A stretch of 64,000 bases of DNA from Paenochrobactrum pullorum (GCF_041929845.1 NZ_JBHEEH010000001.1:1116001-1180000); one strand, 5' to 3'; positions 52,165-61,758 are shown, counted from the first letter of the stretch. Notes: generated by a model not told the origin, from the letters alone. Numbers and translations are program-made.

Positions 52165-54429
52165 ATGAACGAAATTTCGCCCCCAGCTCAAGATTCTGCC
52201 CTCAAAGGCAATGATCATGTCGAGCCTCGCCGTTTGCTGGCGCTGCCGGGGCTTGTTACTGTTGTTGCAGCTTTGGTAGCAGCTACCATTTCCTTTGCAA
52301 TTTTAATTGGTATCACGCCGATCAATCCTGACCGCGTCGTTACATTAACGCTGACAATTATTAATGTTGCATTGATTTCATGTCTGATTGGTCTGATTTG
52401 GCGCGAGATTTATCGCATTATTCAGGCGCGCCGTCATGGACGGGCTGCTTCACGTTTGCATGTGCGCATTGTGGCGCTGTTTTCTTTGATTGCGGCCGTT
52501 CCGGCAATTGCGGTGGCAATTGTGGCGGCAGTCACGCTCAATCTGGGGCTTGATCGCTGGTTCGACACCAATACCCGTGAGATTGTGAATTCATCCAACA
52601 GTCTGGCAAAGTCCTATATTACCGAAACTGCGCGCAATTTGCAGGGCACGTCCTACTCGATGTTGCAGGATCTGGATGCACAGCGCACACTTTATAGCCT
52701 CGACCGCTCCGGTTTTATTCGCTTGATGTCATTGCAGGCACGCGGACGTGGTCTTTTGGGCGCATATTTGGTGCGTGAAGACGGCAGTGTTATTTTGCAA
52801 ACGGATCTGGGTGGTGAACACTCATTGCCACCAGCACCTCAGGATGCTTTACAGACTGCGACTGACGGAAAGCCCGTGATTATTCCACCTGGCAGCAGTC
52901 ATTTCGTCGGTGCTATTATTAAGATGAGCGCCATTCCGGATGCTTATCTTTATACAATCCGCGCGGTCGACGGCGAAATCATTGATGCGATGCGTCTGAT
53001 GGAAGCCAATGCCGAGCGTTATAGCGCAATGGATTCCAACCGTCTTGCCACCCAAATTGCTTTCGCGTTGCTTTATTTTGGCTTGACGCTGATTGTGTTG
53101 CTCTCGGCAATCTGGACAGGGATTGCCGTGGCTGACCGTCTGGTCCGTCCGATCCGTTTGCTGATTGGTGCAGCTGAAGATGTGGCCGCTGGTAATTTGG
53201 AGGCCTCTGTTCCGGTACGCGCAACCGATGGCGATGTTGGCGCACTGGCTGGTACTTTTAATAATATGGTTGCTGAGCTTAAAAGTCAGCGCAATCAGCT
53301 TTTATCTGCTAAAGATCAGATTGATGAACGGCGTCGCTTCTCGGAAGCCGTGCTGTCCGGTGTGACGGCAGGGGTTATCGGTATTGATCCGGAGGGTGTG
53401 ATTACCATTATCAATCCATCCGCCGAACATATGTTTAAAGTATGCGCTCAAGATTCAATCGGCAAAAGCCTCACCGGTCTGGCGCCGGAAATCGGCCAGG
53501 CTTTTGAAATCGCCCGTTCTACCGGCCGGGCAGTGCATCGTGAGCAGGTGACAATTACCCGATCCGGTTCAGCCCGCAGTTATAATGTGCAGATCACAGT
53601 GGAAGATGCGAGTTTCGACGATCATTCTTATGTGGTGACGGTGGATGATATTACTGATTTGGTGCAGGCGCAGCGCTCAAGCGCATGGGCAGATGTGGCA
53701 CGCCGTATCGCGCATGAGATCAAAAATCCGCTAACCCCGATCCAGCTTTCGGCTGAGCGTATTCGCCGTCGCTATGGCAAAGTAATTACCGAAGACCGCG
53801 AAGTGTTCGATCAGTGTATCGAAACCATTGTGCGTCAGGTGGGAGATATTGGCCGCATGGTCAATGAATTCTCCGATTTTGCTCGTATGCCGAAGCCGGA
53901 AATGCGTGAACTTGATTTGCGCGATCCTCTGCGTGAAGCATCATTCCTTATTGAAGTCAGCCGTCACGACATCAAGTTTACCAATGATTTCGGCGCCGAA
54001 AAACTGGTCGGGTCTTTTGATAACCGCTTATTAGCACAAGCATTTGGTAATATTATCAAGAATGCCAGTGAAGCGATTGATGCGGTGGCGCGTGATGAAA
54101 ATTATCAGGGGCACATTCTTGTGCGCTCTTATAAGGATGACGCTCAACTGATCGTTGAAGTGACCGATAACGGCAAAGGCCTGCCGGGCGATGATCGCCA
54201 AAAACTGCTCGAACCTTACATGACAACCCGTGAAAAAGGCACAGGTCTTGGCTTGGCCATTGTGCGCAAAATCGTGGAAGATCATGGCGGGCATATGGAA
54301 TTGCATGATGCACCGGAAGATTTTTATCAGGGCCGCGGTGCGTTGATCAGAATGGTTTTTCCCGTAAGCGAAAGCTTGCGTGAAGCTGTGGCCGTAACAG
54401 AACAGTCAGAAGCTGAACAGGTGAACTAA
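52165..54429 (+). CDS. ntrY: nitrogen-regulation sensor histidine kinase NtrY
   Basis: Membrane sensor kinase that signals to NtrX; in alphaproteobacteria the pair links nitrogen, redox and envelope responses. From the ATG at 52165 it has 754 residues: three or four N-terminal membrane helices, a periplasmic loop, another helix at about 310, a HAMP segment, a PAS domain, the HisKA site His517 in RRIAHEIKNPLTP, and an ATPase domain (DNGKGLPGD, GTGLGLAIV). The frame stays open to an ATG at 52087, giving 780 residues; none of the starts has a strong ribosome-binding site. It ends just before ntrX. Confidence 0.93.
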   Translation: MNEISPPAQDSALKGNDHVEPRRLLALPGLVTVVAALVAATISFAILIGITPINPDRVVTLTLTIINVALISCLIGLIWREIYRIIQARRHGRAASRLHVRIVALFSLIAAVPAIAVAIVAAVTLNLGLDRWFDTNTREIVNSSNSLAKSYITETARNLQGTSYSMLQDLDAQRTLYSLDRSGFIRLMSLQARGRGLLGAYLVREDGSVILQTDLGGEHSLPPAPQDALQTATDGKPVIIPPGSSHFVGAIIKMSAIPDAYLYTIRAVDGEIIDAMRLMEANAERYSAMDSNRLATQIAFALLYFGLTLIVLLSAIWTGIAVADRLVRPIRLLIGAAEDVAAGNLEASVPVRATDGDVGALAGTFNNMVAELKSQRNQLLSAKDQIDERRRFSEAVLSGVTAGVIGIDPEGVITIINPSAEHMFKVCAQDSIGKSLTGLAPEIGQAFEIARSTGRAVHREQVTITRSGSARSYNVQITVEDASFDDHSYVVTVDDITDLVQAQRSSAWADVARRIAHEIKNPLTPIQLSAERIRRRYGKVITEDREVFDQCIETIVRQVGDIGRMVNEFSDFARMPKPEMRELDLRDPLREASFLIEVSRHDIKFTNDFGAEKLVGSFDNRLLAQAFGNIIKNASEAIDAVARDENYQGHILVRSYKDDAQLIVEVTDNGKGLPGDDRQKLLEPYMTTREKGTGLGLAIVRKIVEDHGGHMELHDAPEDFYQGRGALIRMVFPVSESLREAVAVTEQSEAEQVN

Positions 54430-54430
54430 T

Positions 54431-55792
54431 ATGGCAGATGAAATTCTGGTAGTTGATGATGAAGCGGATATTCGTGAGCTGGTTGCCGGTATTTTAAGCG
54501 ACGAAGGTCATGAAACGCGTACAGCTTATGATGCTGACAGTGCATTGGCTGCAATCAATGATCGTGTGCCGCGTTTGATATTTCTGGATATCTGGTTGCA
54601 GGGCAGTCGCCTCGATGGTCTGGCTCTGCTCGATGAGATCAAGAAACTGCATCCGGATTTGCCTGTGGTGATGATCTCCGGTCACGGTAATATTGAAACA
54701 GCTGTATCGGCTATCCGCCGTGGCGCTTATGATTTTATCGAAAAACCGTTCAAAGCGGATCGTTTGATTTTGATTGCAGAGCGTGCGCTGGAAACTTCCA
54801 AGCTCAAGCGCGAAGTGTCGGATTTGCGCAAGCGTAGCGGTGATAATCTGGAGCTGCTCGGCAATTCACTGGCCATGAGCCATTTGCGCCAAACCATCGA
54901 ACGCGTGGCGCCAACCAATAGCCGTATCATGATTACCGGAGCGTCGGGTGCTGGTAAAGAACTGACAGCACGTGCCATTCACGCCAGTTCGAGCCGCGCG
55001 AATGGACCTTTTGTAACACTGAACGCTGCAATGATCACACCTGAACGCATGGAAATCGAGCTTTTCGGTACTGAAATGGATGGTGGCGAGCGTAAGGTCG
55101 GGGCGCTTGAAGAGGCGCATGGTGGCATTCTCTATTTGGATGAAATCGCTGATATGCCGCGCGAAACACAGAATAAAATTCTGCGCGTACTGGTTGATCA
55201 GCAGTTTGAGCGCGTTGGTGGTACCAAGCGTGTGAAAGTGGATGTACGCATCATTTCATCGACAGCACAGAATCTGGAAGCAATGATTGCTGAAGGGCGT
55301 TTCCGCGAAGATCTTTATCATCGCCTGTCGGTGGTGCCGGTGCAGGTGCCGCCTTTGTCGGCGCGCCGTGAAGATATTCCGATGATGGTTGAATTTTTCA
55401 TGAAGCAGATCGGTGAACAGGCCGGTATCAAACCGCGTCCGATCGGCAGCGATGCGATGGCTGTTTTGCAGGCGCATAGCTGGCCGGGCAATGTGCGCCA
55501 ATTGCGCAATAATATCGAACGTTTGATGATTTTGGCGCGTGGCGATGATCCGGACGAACCGATTACCGCAGACCTGTTGCCGGCAGATATCGGTGATACA
55601 TTGCCGCGCGCACCGACCGAATCCGACCAGCACATTATGGCACTGCCATTGCGTGAAGCACGTGAAAGGTTTGAAAAAGAATATCTGATTGCGCAGATTA
55701 ACCGTTTCGGCGGCAATATTTCACGCACAGCTGAGTTTGTAGGGATGGAGCGTTCGGCTCTTCACCGCAAATTGAAGTCGCTTGGTGTGTAA
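54431..55792 (+). CDS. ntrX: response regulator NtrX
   Basis: Partner response regulator of NtrY. The 453-residue protein has a receiver domain with phospho-acceptor Asp53, an AAA+ domain with Walker A GASGAGKE at 170-177, and a Fis-type helix-turn-helix at the C-terminus (GGNISRTAEFVGMERSALHRKL). The GAFTGA loop that contacts sigma-54 in NtrC-type activators is missing: the place holds GTEMDGGERKVGA. It should therefore act on other holoenzymes. It starts one base after the ntrY stop codon. Confidence 0.95.
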   Translation: MADEILVVDDEADIRELVAGILSDEGHETRTAYDADSALAAINDRVPRLIFLDIWLQGSRLDGLALLDEIKKLHPDLPVVMISGHGNIETAVSAIRRGAYDFIEKPFKADRLILIAERALETSKLKREVSDLRKRSGDNLELLGNSLAMSHLRQTIERVAPTNSRIMITGASGAGKELTARAIHASSSRANGPFVTLNAAMITPERMEIELFGTEMDGGERKVGALEEAHGGILYLDEIADMPRETQNKILRVLVDQQFERVGGTKRVKVDVRIISSTAQNLEAMIAEGRFREDLYHRLSVVPVQVPPLSARREDIPMMVEFFMKQIGEQAGIKPRPIGSDAMAVLQAHSWPGNVRQLRNNIERLMILARGDDPDEPITADLLPADIGDTLPRAPTESDQHIMALPLREARERFEKEYLIAQINRFGGNISRTAEFVGMERSALHRKLKSLGV

Positions 55793-55833
55793 TTGACGTT
55801 TCCATGGCGAATTAAAACAGCAATGGTGCTTTC

Positions 55834-57210
55834 ATGCGCGTGATCATCTGTGGTGCAGGGCAAGTCGGATACGGGATCGCTGAGCGGCTGGCGGCTGAGA
55901 AAAACGATGTCTCGGTGATTGATACATCGGTAAAGCACATTCAGATCGTGCGCGACACACTGGATGTGCGAAGCTTTGTCGGACATGGCTCCCATCCAGA
56001 TGTTTTGGCGGCAGCAGGTGCCAATGAAGCGGATATGATCATCGCAGTGACGCTATCTGACGAGGTCAATATGGTGGCCTGTCAGGTGGCGCATTCGGTT
56101 TTCAATGTGCCGACCAAAATTGCCCGTATTCGTGCGCAAACCTATCTGAATGCAGAATATTCAGATTTGTTTCTGCGTGAAAATTTGCCTATTGATGTGA
56201 CGATTTCACCGGAAATGGAAGTAAGCGAGGTGCTGCTGCGCCGTATTGCTTTGCCCGGAGCTACCGATGTTTTGCGCTTTGCCGACGAAAAAATTATCGG
56301 ATTGGCGATTGAATGTCAGGAAGAATGTCCGGTTATCAATACGCCGCTCAATCAGTTGAGCGATCTGTTTCCGGATTTGTCGGCAACGGTTGTTGGTGTG
56401 GTGCGTAAAGAAAGTCTCTTTACGCCGCATTCGTCTGATGAATTGCAGGCCGGTGATCTGGCTTATGTCATTACACCACGCGAGCAGGTACGTCGCACGC
56501 TTTCAATTTTTGGCCATGACAAGCCGGATGCCAATCGTATTATTATCGCCGGTGGCGGTAATATCGGACTTTATGTGGCGCGTGCGATGGAGGCGCATCA
56601 TGCGCATACGCGCATTAAAATCATTGAAAGTAACCATGAGCGTGCGCTGGAAATTTCTGACCAGTTGAAGCGTACAACCGTTTTTCACGGTAGTGCGCTG
56701 GATCAGGAAGTGCTGCTGGAAGCAGAAGTGCAAGATGCGGATCTGATTGTGGCTCTCACCAATCAGGATCAGGTCAATATTTTGTCGAGCATTATGGCGA
56801 AGCGGCTAGGGTGCAAGCATAATCTTGTGCTGATTAATGATCCTGCCTATCAGGAATTTACCCATACGGTTGGGATTGACGCGCATATCAACCCGAAAAA
56901 TGTGACCATTTCCAAAGTGTTGCAGCATGTGCGCCGTGGCCGTATCCGCGCGGTTTATAGTGTCCATCACGGTATGGCTGAGGTGATTGAAGCGGAAGCA
57001 ATGGAGACATCGTCGCTGGTAGGGCCGATGTTGCGTGATCTTGATCTACCGGAAGGTTTGCGTATCGGGGCGATTTATCGTGGCGGTCAAGTGATTCAGC
57101 CGACTGGAGATGTGCGCATTCGCCCGCGTGACCGCGTCGTCTTATTTGCGACACAGGATGTTGTAAAACAAGTGGAGCAGATGTTCCGTGTCAGTCTGGA
57201 GTTCTTCTGA
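55834..57210 (+). CDS. trkA: Trk system potassium uptake protein TrkA
   Basis: Cytoplasmic NAD(H)-binding regulator of the Trk/Ktr potassium channels. The 458-residue protein consists of two tandem RCK units, each with an N-terminal Rossmann domain (VIICGAGQVGYGIAERL and IIIAGGGNIGLYVARAM) and a C-terminal ligand-binding part. It follows ntrX by 41 bases. trkA in the ntr cluster is the usual arrangement in Rhizobiales; the membrane partner TrkH is not in the window. Confidence 0.96.
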   Translation: MRVIICGAGQVGYGIAERLAAEKNDVSVIDTSVKHIQIVRDTLDVRSFVGHGSHPDVLAAAGANEADMIIAVTLSDEVNMVACQVAHSVFNVPTKIARIRAQTYLNAEYSDLFLRENLPIDVTISPEMEVSEVLLRRIALPGATDVLRFADEKIIGLAIECQEECPVINTPLNQLSDLFPDLSATVVGVVRKESLFTPHSSDELQAGDLAYVITPREQVRRTLSIFGHDKPDANRIIIAGGGNIGLYVARAMEAHHAHTRIKIIESNHERALEISDQLKRTTVFHGSALDQEVLLEAEVQDADLIVALTNQDQVNILSSIMAKRLGCKHNLVLINDPAYQEFTHTVGIDAHINPKNVTISKVLQHVRRGRIRAVYSVHHGMAEVIEAEAMETSSLVGPMLRDLDLPEGLRIGAIYRGGQVIQPTGDVRIRPRDRVVLFATQDVVKQVEQMFRVSLEFF

Positions 57211-57289
57211 TCCGAATTGATCAGGCCAAAGTTGAAGGTGTTGATAAAATTGCTGTGATAGCGCCCCATGAAGTAACAGCTTTATTAAA

Positions 57290-57400
57290 AATCTCGTTTT
57301 TGAGATTGCGGAAAATCTGCCATCCTGTTAACTCAGGCAGTGCAAGTTTGGTGTGGAGCTTCCCATAAAAAGCTCCACTGTTGCTTTTAATAAGCAACAG
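57290..57400 (+). other. structured hfq leader
   Basis: Three hairpins in the trkA-hfq gap: 57290-57295 with 57302-57307 (6 bp), 57353-57360 with 57371-57378 (8 bp) and 57378-57386 with 57392-57400 (9 bp). The last two abut, sharing one base, and the third is followed by A/T-rich sequence. One may end the trkA transcript; together they form a leader 86 or more bases before the hfq ATG. Hfq controls its own mRNA in some bacteria, so this is a natural place to look. Confidence 0.5.
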
Positions 57401-57485
57401 ATAAAATTATTCACTGTTGCATTTTGGATGTAGCAGGCAAGCTGACCGTGATTTGGTTGTTGATCGAGAAAAAGGAATAAGAAAA

Positions 57486-57722
57486 ATGGTAGAACGATCG
57501 CAAAATCTTCAGGATCTCTTTCTGAACTCAGTTCGTAAGCAGAAGATTTCCCTGACAATATTTTTGATCAATGGCGTTAAGCTCACCGGCATTGTTACCT
57601 CATTTGATAATTTTTGCGTACTCTTGCGCCGTGACGGTCATTCGCAGCTTGTCTATAAACATGCTATTTCGACCATTATGCCAAGTGCACCTGTGCAAAT
57701 GTTTGAAGGTGAAGAAGCCTGA
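57486..57722 (+). CDS. hfq: RNA chaperone Hfq
   Basis: Hexameric RNA-binding protein that pairs small RNAs with mRNAs. The 78-residue product carries the Sm1 and Sm2 motifs in their alphaproteobacterial form (QNLQDLFLN, GIVTSFDNFCVLLRRDG, YKHAISTIMP) and a short C-terminal tail. The ATG at 57486 follows AAGGA by about 9 bases; the longer frame from 57417 is not Hfq-like. It lies upstream of hflX as in E. coli. Confidence 0.98.
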   Translation: MVERSQNLQDLFLNSVRKQKISLTIFLINGVKLTGIVTSFDNFCVLLRRDGHSQLVYKHAISTIMPSAPVQMFEGEEA

Positions 57723-57873
57723 TTTTTTGTTTAATCCAGCCTGCTGAAGCATGAATGCAGGTGGTTTTAGCAAATTCAAGGAAGCCGGAGCGAGCAGCCG
57801 AAAGATCGGTGCTGTTATCGCATCCGGCTTTTTGTGTTTTTAGCGCTTTGAATAGCTTTATAAGGAAACAAGT

Positions 57874-59292
57874 TTGGGTAAGATAAAAGACCGCAAACAA
57901 CAGGCATCTGACAATCAGAACGGATATGACCACGAGGACAAAGCGCCCACCCGTGCGGCAGTCCTTGTTCCAGTCTTGCCTGAAAAATATACACGAAATG
58001 ATAGTGATGACGCGGAGCCTGTTCGCTTTCAGCGATCCAGTGAAGCGCGGCTGGAAGAGGCTTGCGGCTTGGCTCGCGCCATTGATCTGGAAATTATTTT
58101 GGCTGAAGTGGTCAATGTTTCGCAGCCGCGCCCGGCTACTTTGCTGGGCACCGGGCGCGTAGAAACCATTGCTGAAGCGATTGAAGAGCAGGAAATTGAG
58201 CTGGTGATTGTCGATCACGCTTTAACACCTGTGCAGCAACGCAATCTGGAGCGCGAGTGGAAGGTCAAGGTGATTGACCGTACCGGTCTTATTTTGGAAA
58301 TTTTCGGTCGCCGCGCGCAAACCAAAGAAGGTGTGTTGCAGGTCGAACTTGCTCATCTCAACTACCAAAAAGGGCGGCTTGTTCGTAGCTGGACCCACCT
58401 TGAGCGTCAGCGTGGTGGTAGCGGCTTTCTGGGTGGTCCGGGTGAAACGCAGATTGAGGCCGACAGACGCCAGTTGCAAGAGAAAATTCTGCGTATCAAG
58501 CGCGAGTTGGAAACAGTGGTGCGTACCCGCACCTTGCACCGTCAAAAGCGCCGCAAAGTTCCGCATCCGATTGTCGCATTGGTTGGTTATACCAATGCGG
58601 GCAAGTCCACCTTGTTTAACCGCATGACCGGGGCTGGTGTACTGGCCGAGGATATGCTGTTTGCGACCCTTGACCCGACGCTTCGCCGCATCCGGTTGCC
58701 GCATGGCGGCATGGTGATCTTGTCCGATACGGTAGGATTTATTTCCAATCTTCCGCACCATTTGGTGGCCGCTTTCCGCGCCACACTGGAAGAAGTGCTG
58801 GAAGCGGATTTGATTTTGCATATCCGCGATATTTCTGATCCTGACAATGCCGCACAGGCCGAGGATGTGGAAAGCATTCTGGCCAGCCTTGGTGTGGAGC
58901 GCAATGATCGCAAGCGTGTGTTTGAGGTTTGGAACAAGATCGATTTGCTGGATTCATCCGCGCATGAGGCAGCGCTGGTGCTGGCGGGAAGCGGCGCTGC
59001 GTCAGAAAGCAATGATGAAGCTAAACCGGTGGCGATTTCAGCCTATACGGGCGAGGGTGTGCCGGAACTGCTCAAGATCATAGAAAAGCGTATTTATGGT
59101 GATTTGAAGAGCGTTGATATGACATTCGGCGTTGATGAATTGTCGATGCTTGACGGAATTTATCAGTCCGCCAGCAACATCAAACGCGAGAATCTGGAAG
59201 ATGGATCTGTGCGCATCAGAGCGCAAATGACTGCTTCTGCCGCTAAAATGCTGGAAGAAAAACGCTTTGGCAGTAAGCCGCATGATGAGTAA
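57874..59292 (+). CDS. hflX: ribosome-associated GTPase HflX
   Basis: Binds and splits stalled or heat-damaged 70S ribosomes. The 472-residue protein has the N-terminal HflX domain (RQRGGSGFLGGPGET included), then the G domain with G1 GYTNAGKS at 238-245, G3 DTVGF and the switch-region sequence FATLDPT, and an extended C-terminus. The start is the TTG at 57874 with AAGGA 7 bases upstream; no ATG lies near it in frame. It follows hfq by 151 bases. Confidence 0.95.
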   Translation: MGKIKDRKQQASDNQNGYDHEDKAPTRAAVLVPVLPEKYTRNDSDDAEPVRFQRSSEARLEEACGLARAIDLEIILAEVVNVSQPRPATLLGTGRVETIAEAIEEQEIELVIVDHALTPVQQRNLEREWKVKVIDRTGLILEIFGRRAQTKEGVLQVELAHLNYQKGRLVRSWTHLERQRGGSGFLGGPGETQIEADRRQLQEKILRIKRELETVVRTRTLHRQKRRKVPHPIVALVGYTNAGKSTLFNRMTGAGVLAEDMLFATLDPTLRRIRLPHGGMVILSDTVGFISNLPHHLVAAFRATLEEVLEADLILHIRDISDPDNAAQAEDVESILASLGVERNDRKRVFEVWNKIDLLDSSAHEAALVLAGSGAASESNDEAKPVAISAYTGEGVPELLKIIEKRIYGDLKSVDMTFGVDELSMLDGIYQSASNIKRENLEDGSVRIRAQMTASAAKMLEEKRFGSKPHDE

Positions 59293-59338
59293 AAATTGGC
59301 TTTTCAGTGTTATTGCTGACAGTCATTGGTCGCACCAT

Positions 59339-59368
59339 CTTGCGAAACAGTGCTGCATCGCCCTATGT
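59339..59368 (+). promoter_or_regulatory. candidate RpoH (heat-shock) promoter of clpP
   Basis: CTTGCG at 59339-59344, a 17-base spacer and CCTATGT at 59362-59368. This fits the alphaproteobacterial RpoH pattern (CTTG, about 17-19 bases, CYTATnT) fully in the -10 box. It lies between the hflX stop and the clpP ATG and would leave a leader of about 60 bases. Confidence 0.6.
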
Positions 59369-59433
59369 ATGGAATAATTACGAATCCTGTCCGAGCACGC
59401 GCTGCTCTTCCCAAACAGACCCAGAGGTCCACT

Positions 59434-60069
59434 ATGAGAGATCCGATAGAAACCGTCATGAACCTCGTACCTATGGTTGTCGAACAGACAAACCGTGGTG
59501 AACGGGCTTATGACATTTTCTCGCGCTTGCTCAAAGAGCGTATTATTTTTGTAAATGGCCCGGTTGAAGACGGCATGTCGATGCTGATCTGTGCGCAGCT
59601 GTTGTTTCTGGAAGCGGAAAACCCGAAGAAAGAAATCAACATGTACATTAACTCGCCAGGTGGTGTGGTTACCTCCGGCATGGCGATTTATGATACTATG
59701 CAGTATATTCACTCACCTGTTTCCACCCTTTGCATGGGGCAGGCTTGCTCGATGGGCTCGCTGCTTTTGACCGCAGGCGCAACCGGCAAGCGTTACGCTT
59801 TGCCAAATGCCCGTGTGATGGTGCATCAGCCATCGGGTGGTTTTCAGGGCCAAGCATCCGATATCGAGCGCCATGCGCAAGATATCATCAAGATGAAGCG
59901 CCGCCTGAATGAAATCTACGTCAAGCATACCGGCCGCGACTATGAAACCATTGAACGTACCCTTGATCGCGATCATTTCATGACCGCACAGGAAGCGCTT
60001 GAATTTGGTTTGATTGACCGTGTGATTGAATCACATGATGAAGTGTCATCAGTAACACCTTCATCTTAA
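59434..60069 (+). CDS. clpP: ATP-dependent Clp protease proteolytic subunit
   Basis: Serine peptidase that forms the double-ring chamber used by ClpX and ClpA. The 211-residue protein shows the catalytic triad Ser106 (ACSMGS), His131 (VHQPSGG) and Asp180. It begins MRDPIETVMN with AGAGGT upstream; the longer frame from 59326 is not family-like. Its partner clpX follows after 362 bases. A candidate heat-shock promoter lies just upstream. Confidence 0.97.
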   Translation: MRDPIETVMNLVPMVVEQTNRGERAYDIFSRLLKERIIFVNGPVEDGMSMLICAQLLFLEAENPKKEINMYINSPGGVVTSGMAIYDTMQYIHSPVSTLCMGQACSMGSLLLTAGATGKRYALPNARVMVHQPSGGFQGQASDIERHAQDIIKMKRRLNEIYVKHTGRDYETIERTLDRDHFMTAQEALEFGLIDRVIESHDEVSSVTPSS

Positions 60070-60431
60070 AAATCATGCGCCCTTGGCCAAATGGTAAGCT
60101 GAGGGCGCTTGTGACAATCATGATTGGAAGCGGAAATTGGCTAGGCGCTGTGGCATTTTGGTTGCTAAAAACCATTTTCATGCCACAAAACTGTCTAATT
60201 CCTACTTGTACGTGGCAAAACAATTGCTACGTTAAGCTATTGTTTGGTTTCAACAGGCTAAATTAATGCCCCAATCATAGAATCCTCAACGGGTTAGCAT
60301 GGATTTACCTGTTGTGAGATTCGTTAGAGGCCAATTTTTCAGCCATATTTCGGTCGGGATGTGTGTCTGGTATTTAGAGTTAACGGCTGTAACGATATGC
60401 ACGCGACAGCCGCTATTGAAAGGAAACTGCG
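60070..60431 (+). other. clpP-clpX intergenic region
   Basis: 362 bases without a credible gene. It contains a weak hairpin at 60077-60108 (7-bp arms), a larger imperfect one with arms 60150-60156 and 60180-60186, and a 7-bp hairpin at 60383-60411 that ends just before the clpX ribosome-binding site. The segment 60150-60220 repeats GTGGCA/TGCCAC-type words three times. I recognise no RNA family. Confidence 0.4.
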
Positions 60432-61706
60432 ATGAGCAAAGTCAGCAACAGCGGTGGCGATTCTAAGAATACGCTTTATTGCTCGTTCTGCGGTAAAAGC
60501 CAGCATGAAGTGCGCAAGCTGATTGCAGGCCCGACCGTTTTTATTTGTGACGAGTGTGTCGAGCTTTGCATGGACATTATCCGCGAGGAAAATAAATCCT
60601 CGATGGTAAAATCACGTGAAGGTGTGCCGACCCCGTTAGAAATTATGGGCGTGCTGGATGATTATGTGATCGGTCAGCGGGATGCGAAACGCGTTCTGGC
60701 TGTCGCCGTTCATAACCATTATAAGCGTTTGGCGCATCAATCGAAAAATAATGATATCGAACTGGCAAAGTCGAATATCATGCTGGTAGGGCCGACCGGT
60801 TGCGGTAAAACCTATCTGGCGCAGACCCTTGCCCGTATCATTGACGTTCCGTTCACAATGGCAGATGCCACCACACTGACCGAAGCCGGTTATGTGGGTG
60901 AAGATGTTGAAAACATCATTTTGAAATTGTTGCAGGCCGCCGATTACAATGTCGAACGTGCCCAGCGCGGTATCGTCTATATCGACGAAGTTGACAAAAT
61001 CAGCCGCAAATCCGACAACCCGTCCATCACCCGTGATGTATCGGGTGAGGGCGTGCAGCAGGCACTGTTGAAGATCATGGAAGGCACTGTTGCTTCCGTG
61101 CCGCCGCAAGGTGGTCGCAAGCATCCGCAGCAGGAATTCCTGCAAGTGGATACAACAAACATCCTCTTTATCTGCGGTGGTGCTTTTGCCGGTCTCGACA
61201 AGATCATTTCGGCACGCGGTGAAAAAACCTCGATCGGTTTTGGCGCAACCGTTAAAACTGAAGATGATCGTCGTTTGGGCGCGATCTTCAAGGATTTAGA
61301 ACCGGAAGATCTGCTGAAATTCGGTTTGATTCCTGAATTTGTTGGCCGTTTGCCGGTTATCGCAACGTTGGAAGATTTGGATGTTAATGCGCTGGTGCAG
61401 ATTTTGTCTGAACCGAAAAACGCATTGGTCAAACAGTATCAGCGTCTGTTCGATATGGAAAATGTCGAACTGACCTTCCACGACGATGCGCTGCGTGCCA
61501 TTGCCAATAAGGCCGTTGAACGTAAAACTGGTGCACGTGGTTTGCGTTCGATCATGGAAAAAATCCTGCTGGATACCATGTTTGAACTGCCGACTTTGGA
61601 AGGCGTACAGGAAGTGGTCATTTCCGGTGAAGTCGTTGATGGCACCGCACGTCCACTTTACATTTATGCCGAACGTCAGGATGAAAAGGGCAACGCCACA
61701 GCTTAA
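60432..61706 (+). CDS. clpX: ATP-dependent Clp protease ATP-binding subunit ClpX
   Basis: AAA+ unfoldase that selects substrates and feeds them to ClpP. The 424-residue protein has the N-terminal zinc-binding domain (C17, C20, C39, C42), Walker A GPTGCGKT at 120-127, the pore loop GYVGED, and the C-terminal IGF-type loop region that contacts ClpP (KTSIGFG). In alphaproteobacteria ClpXP degrades the master regulator CtrA. Confidence 0.98.
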   Translation: MSKVSNSGGDSKNTLYCSFCGKSQHEVRKLIAGPTVFICDECVELCMDIIREENKSSMVKSREGVPTPLEIMGVLDDYVIGQRDAKRVLAVAVHNHYKRLAHQSKNNDIELAKSNIMLVGPTGCGKTYLAQTLARIIDVPFTMADATTLTEAGYVGEDVENIILKLLQAADYNVERAQRGIVYIDEVDKISRKSDNPSITRDVSGEGVQQALLKIMEGTVASVPPQGGRKHPQQEFLQVDTTNILFICGGAFAGLDKIISARGEKTSIGFGATVKTEDDRRLGAIFKDLEPEDLLKFGLIPEFVGRLPVIATLEDLDVNALVQILSEPKNALVKQYQRLFDMENVELTFHDDALRAIANKAVERKTGARGLRSIMEKILLDTMFELPTLEGVQEVVISGEVVDGTARPLYIYAERQDEKGNATA

Positions 61707-61730
61707 CGTGTGCTTCTTGTTTCAAAGATT

Positions 61731-61758
61731 AAAAGGGCTGCTTGGCAGCCCTTTTTTA
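61731..61758 (+). terminator. terminator after clpX
   Basis: A perfect 10-bp stem (61731-61740 with 61746-61755) followed by T residues, 25 bases after the clpX stop. The rest of the gap to lon (61759-62151) is A/T-rich and holds only the promoter candidate listed below. Confidence 0.92.

Noticed and set aside
57676..58218. 180-codon open frame on the minus strand across the hfq-hflX gap
   Set aside because: It overlaps the 3-prime end of hfq and the 5-prime part of hflX, both certain genes, and has no recognisable domain or ribosome-binding site.
58222..58821. 199-codon open frame on the minus strand within hflX
   Set aside because: It is opposite the intact GTPase domain of hflX and has no recognisable features.
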